A program made the position numbers and the translations under genes. Shown here piece after piece: positions 1 to 8,466 of a DNA stretch of 64,000 nucleotides. Each line of letters starts with the position of its first letter. The stretch's first letter is position 1. The notes beneath the pieces are model-generated. The model worked only from the letters and a program-made list of their open reading frames with translations. It was not told the origin of the DNA and did not search any database. The stretch comes from Planctomycetota bacterium (lineage in GTDB: Bacteria; Planctomycetota; UBA1135; GCA-002686595), in assembly GCA_002686945.1 (NCBI GenBank), contig NYYZ01000039.1, positions 106,555 through 170,554 of the forward strand, written 5' to 3'.

Positions 1-1143
1 AGCGCAGGCGGCAACCTGGGCTATGCCTATCTGCCCAGCGGCGGCGGCGTTGTCGGAACAAACTATGATGGGGTCCGCATCTTCTACCAGGCCTTTGGCC
101 GAAACTCTGGCTATGCGCCCTACGACCAAGGTCGCACGGCAACCCATGAAGTTGGCCACTACTTGGGGCTCTACCACACATTCCAGGGAGGCTGTCATAG
201 CGGTAGCTGCTCAAGCAATGGTGATCTGATTTGTGATACCAACAGCGAGTCCAGCCCGTTCTATGGCTGCGGTACTCGGACTACTTGCGGCAGCCAGGAC
301 CCGACTACGAACTACATGGACTACAGCGAAGACTTGTGCATGTACCAATTCACTCCGATTCAGGTAAACCGAATGAGGTGCACGATCCTGAATTTTCGCC
401 CCGACCTGGTAGCTGGAGGCGGCGGCGGAACCAATCCCCCCGATGCAGCAACTGGACCCTCCCCCGCGCACGGAGCGACTGGGATCTCTACCACGCCCAG
501 CTTGAGCTGGCAGGCCGCGGGAGGTGCTGACACCTATGACGTGTACTTCGGCACCAGTAGCAGCCTGAGCGCCTCTGATCTGGTGGGGAGCCAATCTCAG
601 ACCAGCTACAGCCCAGGGTTGCTTTCCAAAGCCTCCACCTATTTCTGGCGTGTGGATTCAGTTGGCCCAGGGGGCACGACCAACGGTTCTACCTGGTCCT
701 TCACGACTGATGCTGGCAGCGGAGGTTCAAATGACCTCCTTAGTGACGGCTTCGAATCAGGGACCTTGAGCACGGGTTGGAACACGACGGGCAATATTCA
801 AGTCCACGGAAATGCGGCCAATACGGGATCCTATGGCGTTCGCATGCGACGCACGTCGAGCCTTGAACACGCCATCGACGCATCGGGGAGGACCAACATT
901 GTCCTCTCATATGCCCGTGGTACGAGCGGCTACGACGGAGGAGAGTTCCTCACAGTTGATTGGTTCGACGGATCGAGTTGGACTGTCCTTGAGGCCACCA
1001 ACGCCACGGGATACGCGACTCGCTCATTCAGCCTGGGTGCTGTAGCTGACGGCAATCCCAACCTACGCATTCGCTTCAGCGGCAACGCCAACCGGAACAA
1101 CGAACTTAGCCTGCTGGACGATGTTGTTGTGAGCGGAGATTAG
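1..1143 (+). CDS. Secreted M43 (pappalysin-type) zinc metalloprotease, 5' end missing
   Basis: The frame is open from base 1, so the start lies upstream of the window. [13 protein letters not shown] at about residues 49-61 of the visible part is the HExxHxxGxxH zinc site of metzincins. The downstream NYMDYS fits the Met-turn of the M43 family, and several cysteines lie between the two. A fibronectin-III-like segment follows (about residues 155-240, ending in WSFTT), then a C-terminal beta-sandwich-like domain that opens [12 protein letters not shown]. The protein is probably an exported protease for extracellular proteins, although its signal peptide is not visible here. The ORF-track start at 163 lies inside the catalytic domain and is not the real start. 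Confidence 0.9.
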   Translation, partial: SAGGNLGYAYLPSGGGVVGTNYDGVRIFYQAFGRNSGYAPYDQGRTATHEVGHYLGLYHTFQGGCHSGSCSSNGDLICDTNSESSPFYGCGTRTTCGSQDPTTNYMDYSEDLCMYQFTPIQVNRMRCTILNFRPDLVAGGGGGTNPPDAATGPSPAHGATGISTTPSLSWQAAGGADTYDVYFGTSSSLSASDLVGSQSQTSYSPGLLSKASTYFWRVDSVGPGGTTNGSTWSFTTDAGSGGSNDLLSDGFESGTLSTGWNTTGNIQVHGNAANTGSYGVRMRRTSSLEHAIDASGRTNIVLSYARGTSGYDGGEFLTVDWFDGSSWTVLEATNATGYATRSFSLGAVADGNPNLRIRFSGNANRNNELSLLDDVVVSGD

Positions 1144-1160
1144 GTGCTGGTAAGCCTGGC

Positions 1161-3419
1161 TTACTCAGTCATGCGCGCGGCCACAGGGGCCGGATCAAAA
1201 CGATCAGCCCCTCCGCCGCGCGCATGCACATCTTCGCGAGAGTGAAGTTCGGCCATGCGGGCACAGACCGCCTCTAGCCCTATTCGCTGTGCATGACTCC
1301 AAAGGCCCCCACGGAAAGGGGCAAAGCCAGTGCCGAAGACCGAAGCCAGATCCAGAGTGGATTCGTCCTTGACCACTTTCTCTTCCAGGCAACGGGCCGC
1401 CTCGCCGACCATGGCATAGACCAGGCGATCGGTAATCTCCGCATCGGGGAGACTGCTGGCCCACGATTCGGTCTGAAAGTTGGCCAGATCCTGCGCCACC
1501 GTACGCTTGCCCTTACGGTCTCCCGGCTTTGGATGATCGTAGAAGCCCTTGCCAGTCTTGCGACCAAGGCGCCGATCATCGCCCATCCCTGACAAACCGG
1601 GGCATGGTTCCATGCGATCGCCGTAGCCCGCATGCAGGCTCGCAGCCGCGTGCTGGGCAATGTCAAAGCCCACCTCATCGAGCAACACAAAGGGCCCCAT
1701 GGGCATGCCGAAGTTCAGCATCAAGCTGTCTACGCGCTCCACATCCGCACCACCAACGAAAAGTCGCACGGCTTCGTCCAAGTAAGGCCCAAGGATGCGA
1801 TTGACCAGGAAGCCCGGCACATCACGGGTCACAACGGGCGTCTTGCCAAGAGCAATCGCCAAGGCGCAAGTACGGGTGATTGTTTCATCACTTGTCTCTT
1901 CTCCACGCACAACCTCCACCAGAGGCATGGCTTTGACAGGGTTGAAGAAATGCATGCCCACCACACGCTCAGGGTGAGGCAAGTCCTTGGCTATGGCTGT
2001 TACACTCAGACTAGAAGTGTTAGTTGCCAGGATCGCATCATCAGCCAGTTGCTCGGCGAGTTCACCAAAGACGCTGGCCTTTACATGCAATACCTCGGCC
2101 ACCGCCTCGATAGCGATTTCCGATCGTGCCATTCCCAGCAGTCCTTCAACCCCCACCAGATGATCGATGGCTGCGTTGGCCGCGTGGGGTTGCAGACGCT
2201 TGCGCCGGCGGCGTTTCTCAACCTCCTTGCGGTGACTTGAGATGGCCGTAGCCAGGGCCTTGCTGGAGAGATCCCCCAAGCGCACGTTGACCCGGGCCAG
2301 AGCCAGGCTGGACGCGATGCCCGCGCCCATGACACCAGCGCCCACCACGGTCGCATGTTCCGGGCGCGCGGGCTCACTGCCGTCGGCGCGCTTACCGAGC
2401 TTCTTCGCCGCCTCAGAAGCGAAGAAGATGCCCACCAGGCTCTTGCAGACGCGTCCCGTGGCCAATGTCCCGATCGCCTTGGCCTCACGCGCGGCCCAGG
2501 TGGAGCGTACCGCACCAGGAGCCGAGAGAACCAGGTCCAGAGCCGCATAGGGTGCCGGATACTTGCCGTTGGCCTTGGAATCAACTCCCGCCAGAGCCTT
2601 GCTGCGAATAACACTCGTGGCCAGAGGATTGCGATCGATCAGCCACTTCCAGATCCCACGGGAGAAACGGCGGCAGTTCTTGCGCCCCATGGCGATGTCA
2701 CTGGCCACACGCGCAAGGTCCTCCGCATGTACCAGGCGATCCACCAGACCTCTCTTCTTGGCGGGTTTCGCGGGCAACATTCGACCAGTCAAGATGCAAT
2801 CAAGGGCTCCAGGAATTCCAATGCGCCGAGGAAGGCGATGGGAGCCGCCCCACCCGGGCAGGATCCCCAACATGGTCTCGGGCAAGCCGATGCGGGAAGA
2901 CTTGTCGTCTACCAACAAGATGCGGTCGCAGGCCATGGAAAACTCGAAAGCCCCTCCAGGAACCGGGCCCCCAACTGCCGCAACGGTGCGCGGCTTGAGC
3001 CGCTCCACTCGATCAAACAGGGCGTGTACAGCGATCACCGCCTGCTCCACCAGGAGAGGGTCGGTGATTTCTTGAATCGCTTCTACATCCGCGCCCGCCA
3101 AGAACTGTCCAGGGTGACGGCCGGTAAACACGATTCCTTTGAGAGTCACATCGTTTTCGAGCTCAGTCAGAACCGTGTCCAAGTCTCGCAGCAAGGGCGC
3201 GTCGAAAATCGGAAAGGAGCGATGGGGTGAATCGAATGTCACCACCGCCAGGCCCGATTCAGGTCGCTCGACCCGAATGCAGGTCCCGGGGTCGGGAGCG
3301 TCGTCTGGCATGGGAAAGCCAATGGCTGAAGGTGTTGCTTCGAACTCACTCAGCTCTTGCTCGGTGATCAACACGGTTTCCTCGGATTGCGGGGCCTCTT
3401 GCATGTTTGACTCTTCCAT
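1161..3419 (-). CDS. fadJ: FadJ/FadB-type enoyl-CoA hydratase / 3-hydroxyacyl-CoA dehydrogenase
   Basis: This 752-aa alpha subunit of the beta-oxidation complex is the usual length for FadB/FadJ. It hydrates enoyl-CoA and oxidises 3-hydroxyacyl-CoA with NAD. The N-terminal crotonase domain (about residues 45-300) shows the oxyanion segments GRHPGQFLAGAD and GGAFEFSMACD. The dehydrogenase domain starts near residue 350 with the Rossmann motif GAGVMGAGIA. HFFNPVKAMPLVEVV carries the catalytic His, and GFLVNRILGPYLDEA the C-terminal signature. Its start ATG overlaps the fadI stop by one base (TGATG), so the two are co-translated. Assignment to FadJ rather than FadB follows its FadI-length partner. 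Confidence 0.93.
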   Translation of the reverse strand: MEESNMQEAPQSEETVLITEQELSEFEATPSAIGFPMPDDAPDPGTCIRVERPESGLAVVTFDSPHRSFPIFDAPLLRDLDTVLTELENDVTLKGIVFTGRHPGQFLAGADVEAIQEITDPLLVEQAVIAVHALFDRVERLKPRTVAAVGGPVPGGAFEFSMACDRILLVDDKSSRIGLPETMLGILPGWGGSHRLPRRIGIPGALDCILTGRMLPAKPAKKRGLVDRLVHAEDLARVASDIAMGRKNCRRFSRGIWKWLIDRNPLATSVIRSKALAGVDSKANGKYPAPYAALDLVLSAPGAVRSTWAAREAKAIGTLATGRVCKSLVGIFFASEAAKKLGKRADGSEPARPEHATVVGAGVMGAGIASSLALARVNVRLGDLSSKALATAISSHRKEVEKRRRRKRLQPHAANAAIDHLVGVEGLLGMARSEIAIEAVAEVLHVKASVFGELAEQLADDAILATNTSSLSVTAIAKDLPHPERVVGMHFFNPVKAMPLVEVVRGEETSDETITRTCALAIALGKTPVVTRDVPGFLVNRILGPYLDEAVRLFVGGADVERVDSLMLNFGMPMGPFVLLDEVGFDIAQHAAASLHAGYGDRMEPCPGLSGMGDDRRLGRKTGKGFYDHPKPGDRKGKRTVAQDLANFQTESWASSLPDAEITDRLVYAMVGEAARCLEEKVVKDESTLDLASVFGTGFAPFRGGLWSHAQRIGLEAVCARMAELHSREDVHARGGGADRFDPAPVAARMTE

Positions 3420-4741
3420 CAGGCGGCGCTCCCATTGATGCGTTCCAGTACCACGGCGCCACCCTGGCCACCGCCGATGCAGAGAGTTGCCAGGGCGAGG
3501 TTGTGATCGCCCGCCGCCAATTCGTGGGCTGCGGTCAGTAGCAAGCGCCCCCCGGTAGCCCCCACCGGGTGCCCCAAAGCAACCGCGCCACCGTTGGGAT
3601 TCAGCTTGACCGAGTCGATTTCGCCCATGGCCTCGTCCTGCCCAAGATGCTCCCGGGCAAATTTGTCGCTGGCGAAGGCCTGCTTGCAGGCCAGAACCTG
3701 AGCAGCAAAGGCTTCATTGATCTCGATCACGTCCATGTCCTCAAGGGTGCAGCCGGCCTGTTCCAGGGCCAGCTTGCTGGAGAACACAGGACCCAGCCCC
3801 ATGCGCGAAGGATCGAGTCCCGCCCAGGCGTAGGACCTTATGCGAGCCAAGGGCTGAAGGCCCAACTCACTCGCCTTTTCTTCTGTGGTGATCAAGAGAG
3901 CACAAGCGCCATCAGTGATACCGCAGGAGTTGCCAATCGTCACAACCCCATCGGGCTTTTCAAAATAAGGCCGCATGCGCATGAGAGCTTCCACGGTTTG
4001 ATCATCACGGATACCATCATCGTGACGCACAAGGTCCATGATGGGTTTGCGGCTCAAGGGAGCCATGGGCAGAATCTCCCTTTCAAATCGCCCCCTGTCC
4101 CGTGAGAGGCGAGCGCGATGATGGCTCTCCGTGGCGTAGGTGTCGCAATCCTCCCGAGTCAAGCCAAAGTCACGCACCAGCACTTCGGCGGTCTGGCCCA
4201 TCAGTAGGTTTGAGATTGGATCGCGTAGACCCTCCAGCAGAGCAACCCGGGGCGCCAGCATGGACGGCCTGAAGGATGCAAGCGTTGACAAGCGCGCGAG
4301 CAAGGAACGCGCCTTCATCATGCGTTCAAAAAACCCAGTCAACTTGCGACCCATGATCAATGGATAAGCGCTCATAACTTCCACGCCGAGGCACATGTAG
4401 AGCGAACCATTACCAGCACGGATTTCGGTCACTGCCTGGGTGACCGCCTCAATACCGCTTGCGCAGTTCCGGGCCACGGTGCGAGCAGGCACTTCCTGCG
4501 GAATCCCCGCGCGCAGAGCAACCACCCGAGAGAGGTTGGCCTGATCGTGGGGCGGCCCAACCGAACCAGTTATGACCTCATCGAGCTGCTCCCCCCGCAC
4601 TCCTGTGCGGGCCAGGAGTTCCCGGGTGACAGCGGCGCCCAGGTGCCCCGCGTCTTCCCCACGGAACTGGCCTCCAGCTTTGATCCAGGGGCTGCGCAGG
4701 CCAGCGGCGATAACAATGGAAGGAGCGCTTGGTGCAATCAT
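3419..4741 (-). CDS. fadI: FadI-type acetyl-CoA C-acyltransferase (3-ketoacyl-CoA thiolase)
   Basis: This 440-aa thiolase performs the last beta-oxidation step, cleaving 3-ketoacyl-CoA to acetyl-CoA. The nucleophile Cys lies in RNCASGIEAV, the catalytic His in NPNGGAVALGHPVGATGGR, and the second Cys in LCIGGGQGGA near the C-terminus. Its length is close to E. coli FadI (about 436) and longer than FadA. It is the first gene of the fadI-fadJ operon and diverges from tetR-fadE across a 197-bp region with a palindrome, so control by the neighbouring TetR protein is likely. Confidence 0.93.
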   Translation of the reverse strand: MIAPSAPSIVIAAGLRSPWIKAGGQFRGEDAGHLGAAVTRELLARTGVRGEQLDEVITGSVGPPHDQANLSRVVALRAGIPQEVPARTVARNCASGIEAVTQAVTEIRAGNGSLYMCLGVEVMSAYPLIMGRKLTGFFERMMKARSLLARLSTLASFRPSMLAPRVALLEGLRDPISNLLMGQTAEVLVRDFGLTREDCDTYATESHHRARLSRDRGRFEREILPMAPLSRKPIMDLVRHDDGIRDDQTVEALMRMRPYFEKPDGVVTIGNSCGITDGACALLITTEEKASELGLQPLARIRSYAWAGLDPSRMGLGPVFSSKLALEQAGCTLEDMDVIEINEAFAAQVLACKQAFASDKFAREHLGQDEAMGEIDSVKLNPNGGAVALGHPVGATGGRLLLTAAHELAAGDHNLALATLCIGGGQGGAVVLERINGSAA

Positions 4742-4861
4742 CAGTGGAGGATCTTGTTGGGTGATGGAAGCCCGGGTGGACTCCTGACCGGATCGGGATT
4801 ATTCCTCAATCGGAGCCCCGAAACACCGATTCAGCTCAAGAGACCCACCAGAGGCCCTAAA

Positions 4862-4880
4862 CAGTGATAACTTAACACTG
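4862..4880. promoter_or_regulatory. Candidate TetR operator in the fad divergent promoter
   Basis: CAGTGATAACTTAACACTG is a 19-bp palindrome with a single mismatched pair around a central C. The left half and the sequence just after the right half also form a direct repeat (ACAGTGATAAC / ACACTGATAAC). It sits between fadI and tetR, as expected for a TetR-family autoregulator that also controls beta-oxidation. Binding is inferred. Confidence 0.6.
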
Positions 4881-4885
4881 ATAAC

Positions 4886-4917
4886 CTCTTCGGTCCAGCC
4901 TGCCGAAAGCCGAAGAG
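4886..4917. promoter_or_regulatory. 8-bp inverted repeat in the tetR leader
   Basis: CTCTTCGG (4886-4893) and CCGAAGAG (4910-4917) are perfect inverted arms around a 16-nt spacer, ending 21 bp before the tetR ATG. It could be a leader hairpin or a second operator. The role is unknown. Confidence 0.4.
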
Positions 4918-4938
4918 AACATTCGAGATTCACGCCCC

Positions 4939-5556
4939 ATGCCCCGTAACGGAACCGACCTCAAGCCCCGCATCCTGCGTGAGGCGCGCAATGTACTGCT
5001 GGAAGAGGGATACACGGCCCTCTCCACCCGCCGTATCGCCCGACGGGTGGGCTGCACCGCCGCATCGATCTATCTCTACTTCAAGAACAAGGATGCCCTC
5101 TTGCATGCCCTGATCGACGAGGGTTTTGAGATCCTGCACGCACAGCTTGAGGCCGCGTCCCAGGGTGAATCACCACAGGACCACCTAAAAAATCTCTGCG
5201 CCGAATATGTGAGCTTCGCCAACTCCAATAGCGAGTACTACGAGGTGATGTTCCATCTCCCTCCTAGCCAGATGGAGAGGTATCCCATCGACCGCTATCG
5301 AGTGCAAAGAAACTATCTGGCTTTGCTCGGTGAGGCAGTAATGAAGGGTCGTCAGGACTCTTCTCCTTCACCCGAAGCAACACTGCGCGCAGCAACCCTG
5401 GTCTGGTCAACATTACACGGTGCAATCTCCCTCCCCCTCGCCCGCCGCATCGACAAGTCCCTGCGCGGCCCCAACCACCTCGATGATGCGATTCGCCTGG
5501 CGATGCGCGCTGTCGAGGTCTGTTCCCTTCCCTCTCAGCCTAGGGTCTCCTCATGA
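4939..5556 (+). CDS. TetR-family regulator, probable fatty-acid degradation repressor
   Basis: 205 aa. The N-terminal helix-turn-helix (about residues 10-57) has the TetR pattern: ILREARNVLLEEGYTALSTR, then RIARRVGCTAASIYLYFKNK with the typical YxYFxxK end. The ligand domain is short and hydrophobic. The stop overlaps the fadE ATG (ATGA), and fadI-fadJ diverge upstream, so this is the local regulator, presumably sensing an acyl-CoA. The inducer cannot be read from sequence. Confidence 0.88.
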   Translation: MPRNGTDLKPRILREARNVLLEEGYTALSTRRIARRVGCTAASIYLYFKNKDALLHALIDEGFEILHAQLEAASQGESPQDHLKNLCAEYVSFANSNSEYYEVMFHLPPSQMERYPIDRYRVQRNYLALLGEAVMKGRQDSSPSPEATLRAATLVWSTLHGAISLPLARRIDKSLRGPNHLDDAIRLAMRAVEVCSLPSQPRVSS

Positions 5557-8018
5557 ATGGATTTTTCTGGTCCAATTGGCCACTTCTACTCCTCGTACCC
5601 ATCGCCTTTGTCACCCTTGGCTGGTTCGCCGCTCCGGCACCGGCATGGGCGATCTTTGGTTTGCTCGTGGCCGCTGGCATTCACACCGGCGTGTGGTGGC
5701 TAGGCATAGTCACCGCCGGCGCGGCTATATTGCTCTTGCCAACCCTGCGCACAATCCTGATCAGCGGCCCCCTGATGCGGATGATGAGCAAGCTCGGCTT
5801 CCTGCCCAAAGTATCGGCGACCGAGAAAGAAGCCCTTGAAGCGGGCACGACCTGGGCCGACGCAGAGCTCTTCAGCGGCAAGCCTGACTTCAAGCGCCTC
5901 TCCGAAGAGGACTATCCCGACCTGACGGAAACCGAGCAGGCATTCATCGACGGCCCAGTAGAAACCGTCTGCCGTATGACTGATGACTGGCAAGTGTGGC
6001 AGGACCGCGATCTCCCAGAGACGGTCTGGGACTATCTGGCCAAGCAGGGATTCTTCGGCCTGATCATTCCCAGCGAGTACGGCGGTCACGGTTTTAGCGC
6101 CTCGGCCAACAGCGCCATTGTGTCCAAACTCTCGTCCCGTTCCGGCACCCTAGGCATCACGGTCATGGTTCCCAACTCCCTGGGCCCCGCCGAGTTGCTG
6201 CACCACTACGGCACCAAAGAACAAAAAGACGAGCTCTTGCCACGTCTGGCCGATGGCCGAGAAATCCCGGCTTTTGCCCTGACCGAGCCCGGGGCGGGCT
6301 CCGACGCGGGCTCGATCACCGCCTCAGGCGAAGTCTTCCGAGGCGAAGACGACGAACTCTACCTGCGCTTCAATTGGCGCAAGCGCTACATCACCCTGGC
6401 AGCGGTCTCGACCCTTCTGGGCCTGGCCTTCAAGATGCGCGACCCGGGAAACCTCCTGGGCAAGGGTGAGGACCTGGGCATCACCTGCGCTTTGATTCCC
6501 ACCGATACCCCCGGCGTGGAGAAAGGCGAACGTCATGACCCAATGGGCGTGCCCTTCTACAACTGCCCCACCGAGGGCCACGACGTGGTCCTGCCTCTGA
6601 GTTGCGTGATCGGCGGTCACAATGGGATCGGCCGCGGTTGGATCATGTTGATGGAATGCCTTGCCGCAGGACGCGGAATATCCCTGCCCGCTTCGGCGGT
6701 GGCCACCTGCAAGGCCGCTGCCCGCCTGGCAGGTGGCTACTCAGCCATACGCAAGCAGTTCGGCGTTTCAATCGGACGCTTTGGAGGTGTACAGGAACCC
6801 CTGGCCCGCATCGGTGGCTTTGCCTATTTGACCGAAGCCGCACGACGCTACACATGCGGCGCCCTGGACAAGGGAGCCAAGCCAGCAGTGGTGACTGCAA
6901 TCATGAAGTACAACACCACCGAGCTTGCGCGCCAATCAATCAACGACGCTATGGATGTACTCGGAGGAGCCGCCATCAGCCGCGGACCGCGCAACCTCCT
7001 GGCCCATGCCTACATGGCAACTCCCATCAGCATCACGGTGGAAGGCGCCAATATCTTGACCCGCACTCTGGTGGTCTTCGGCCAGGGAGCGATCCGCTGT
7101 CACCCCCATGCCTGGTCGGAAGTAGAAGCCGCCGAGGCCGGTAACAGCCGGGCCTTCGACAAGGCCTTCTTCGGGCACATAGGGCATGTAGCGCGCAACT
7201 TCTGCCGTACTGTTGTCCTGGACTTGACGGGTGGCCGCTTAGGACGCTCTCCCGTCGACGGACCATGTGCTAGCTACTACAAGAAACTGGATTGGGCCTC
7301 GGCTCGCTTCGCCATCCTTTCAGACCTGTCCATGGCCATGATCGGGGGCGATCTCAAGCGCCGGGAAGAGATAACCGGTCGCTTCGCGGACATTGTCTCC
7401 TGGATGTACCTGTTGCAAGCCACCCTCAGGCGTTTTGAAGCCGAGGGACGCCCCGCAGAGGACTTGCCCTTCCTACGGTGGTCCGCTGAGTACGGCCTGG
7501 CCAGAATCCATAATGCCTTCGATGGGCTCTACGCCAACCTCAACCTGCCTCTGATCGGCTGGGCCCTGCGGGGCCCCTTACGAATCTGGTCGCATTTGGT
7601 GCCCATGGGATCAGCCCCTTCAGACCACCTGGGCAGCAAAGTCGCCATGGCCCTGCAAGCCCCTGGGCAGCAGCGGGACCGGATCACCTATGGCCTCTAC
7701 ATCCCTCAGGACACCACGGAAGCCGCCGGGCGCATGGAGCACACCCTGGACCTGATTACCCGCGCTGACGAGGTGGCCCGCAAGATCAAGGATGCCATCA
7801 AAAAGCGCCGTCTACCGCGCCAGAAGCCCATTTCCCTGCTGGAAGAGGCCCAGGCAGCGGGAATAATTTCTTCCGAAGAAGTGCAACTGGCCATTGAGGC
7901 CGAGGCTGCGAGGGACGATACGATAGAAGTCGATTCGTTCACCTTGGAGGAGTACCTGCGCACCTCAGCACGGGCACACTCCGAACCGGATCGACAACAG
8001 GTGCCTCTGGCCTCCTAG
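5553..8018 (+). CDS. fadE: FadE-type membrane-associated acyl-CoA dehydrogenase
   Basis: 821 aa, nearly the length of E. coli FadE (814). It catalyses the first beta-oxidation step, acyl-CoA to trans-2-enoyl-CoA with FAD. Two or three hydrophobic segments fill residues 1-70, as in FadE. The dehydrogenase core follows with FALTEPGAGSDAGS near residue 235, then the EGANILTRTLVVFGQGA segment near residue 500. The last ~250 residues match the FadE-specific DUF1974-type region. It is translationally coupled to tetR. Electron acceptor genes are not in the window. Confidence 0.93.
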   Translation: MNGFFWSNWPLLLLVPIAFVTLGWFAAPAPAWAIFGLLVAAGIHTGVWWLGIVTAGAAILLLPTLRTILISGPLMRMMSKLGFLPKVSATEKEALEAGTTWADAELFSGKPDFKRLSEEDYPDLTETEQAFIDGPVETVCRMTDDWQVWQDRDLPETVWDYLAKQGFFGLIIPSEYGGHGFSASANSAIVSKLSSRSGTLGITVMVPNSLGPAELLHHYGTKEQKDELLPRLADGREIPAFALTEPGAGSDAGSITASGEVFRGEDDELYLRFNWRKRYITLAAVSTLLGLAFKMRDPGNLLGKGEDLGITCALIPTDTPGVEKGERHDPMGVPFYNCPTEGHDVVLPLSCVIGGHNGIGRGWIMLMECLAAGRGISLPASAVATCKAAARLAGGYSAIRKQFGVSIGRFGGVQEPLARIGGFAYLTEAARRYTCGALDKGAKPAVVTAIMKYNTTELARQSINDAMDVLGGAAISRGPRNLLAHAYMATPISITVEGANILTRTLVVFGQGAIRCHPHAWSEVEAAEAGNSRAFDKAFFGHIGHVARNFCRTVVLDLTGGRLGRSPVDGPCASYYKKLDWASARFAILSDLSMAMIGGDLKRREEITGRFADIVSWMYLLQATLRRFEAEGRPAEDLPFLRWSAEYGLARIHNAFDGLYANLNLPLIGWALRGPLRIWSHLVPMGSAPSDHLGSKVAMALQAPGQQRDRITYGLYIPQDTTEAAGRMEHTLDLITRADEVARKIKDAIKKRRLPRQKPISLLEEAQAAGIISSEEVQLAIEAEAARDDTIEVDSFTLEEYLRTSARAHSEPDRQQVPLAS

Positions 8019-8466
8019 GCCCCCTACCAACCAGAGCCACTCACCACGTGCACCCAGGAATCCCTTCACGTGATCCCTGGGATGTCCTCTCTCTCTCGTG
8101 GGGCGGTTGTCCGAATGGACTGCCGCCCTGCACTCGTATGTGAGAATTGTGCCCCGCCGAGAAACCGAGGCACGAACCAGCCGCACACCATGACCTGCGG
8201 GCCAGCACCCGCAGAGATGCCAGCCCGCTGATCAGGTCAGGAATGCCCTGGGCGCTAGAGGTACCAGGTCAGGCCTCCGAAGATCACCAGACCCTCGGGC
8301 CAGACCACGCCTGTGGGGGTTGACAGAGGACGCGCGACAGGAAGGATTGTGAGGACTGGAGACATACTCCGCAAGCTCACCCCGCTCGTAGGCATCTGAA
8401 AGGAAGAAACCCGCCCTTCCCAGGATGAGCCCGGGAGTGATGCTGGTCACAGGGATCGCGGTGGGT
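8019..8466. other. 448-bp intergenic region between convergent fadE and fadD, with a terminator-like hairpin
   Basis: No convincing gene is present; the ORF-track entries here read as low-complexity shadow frames. The clearest structure is at 8101-8128: GGGCGG and CCGCCC enclose GTCC-GAAT-GGAC, a two-tier stem with a tetraloop. A weaker pair, CCCAGG / CCTGGG, lies near 8052-8080. They probably end one or both convergent transcripts. The length leaves room for a small RNA, but nothing supports one. Confidence 0.45.
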
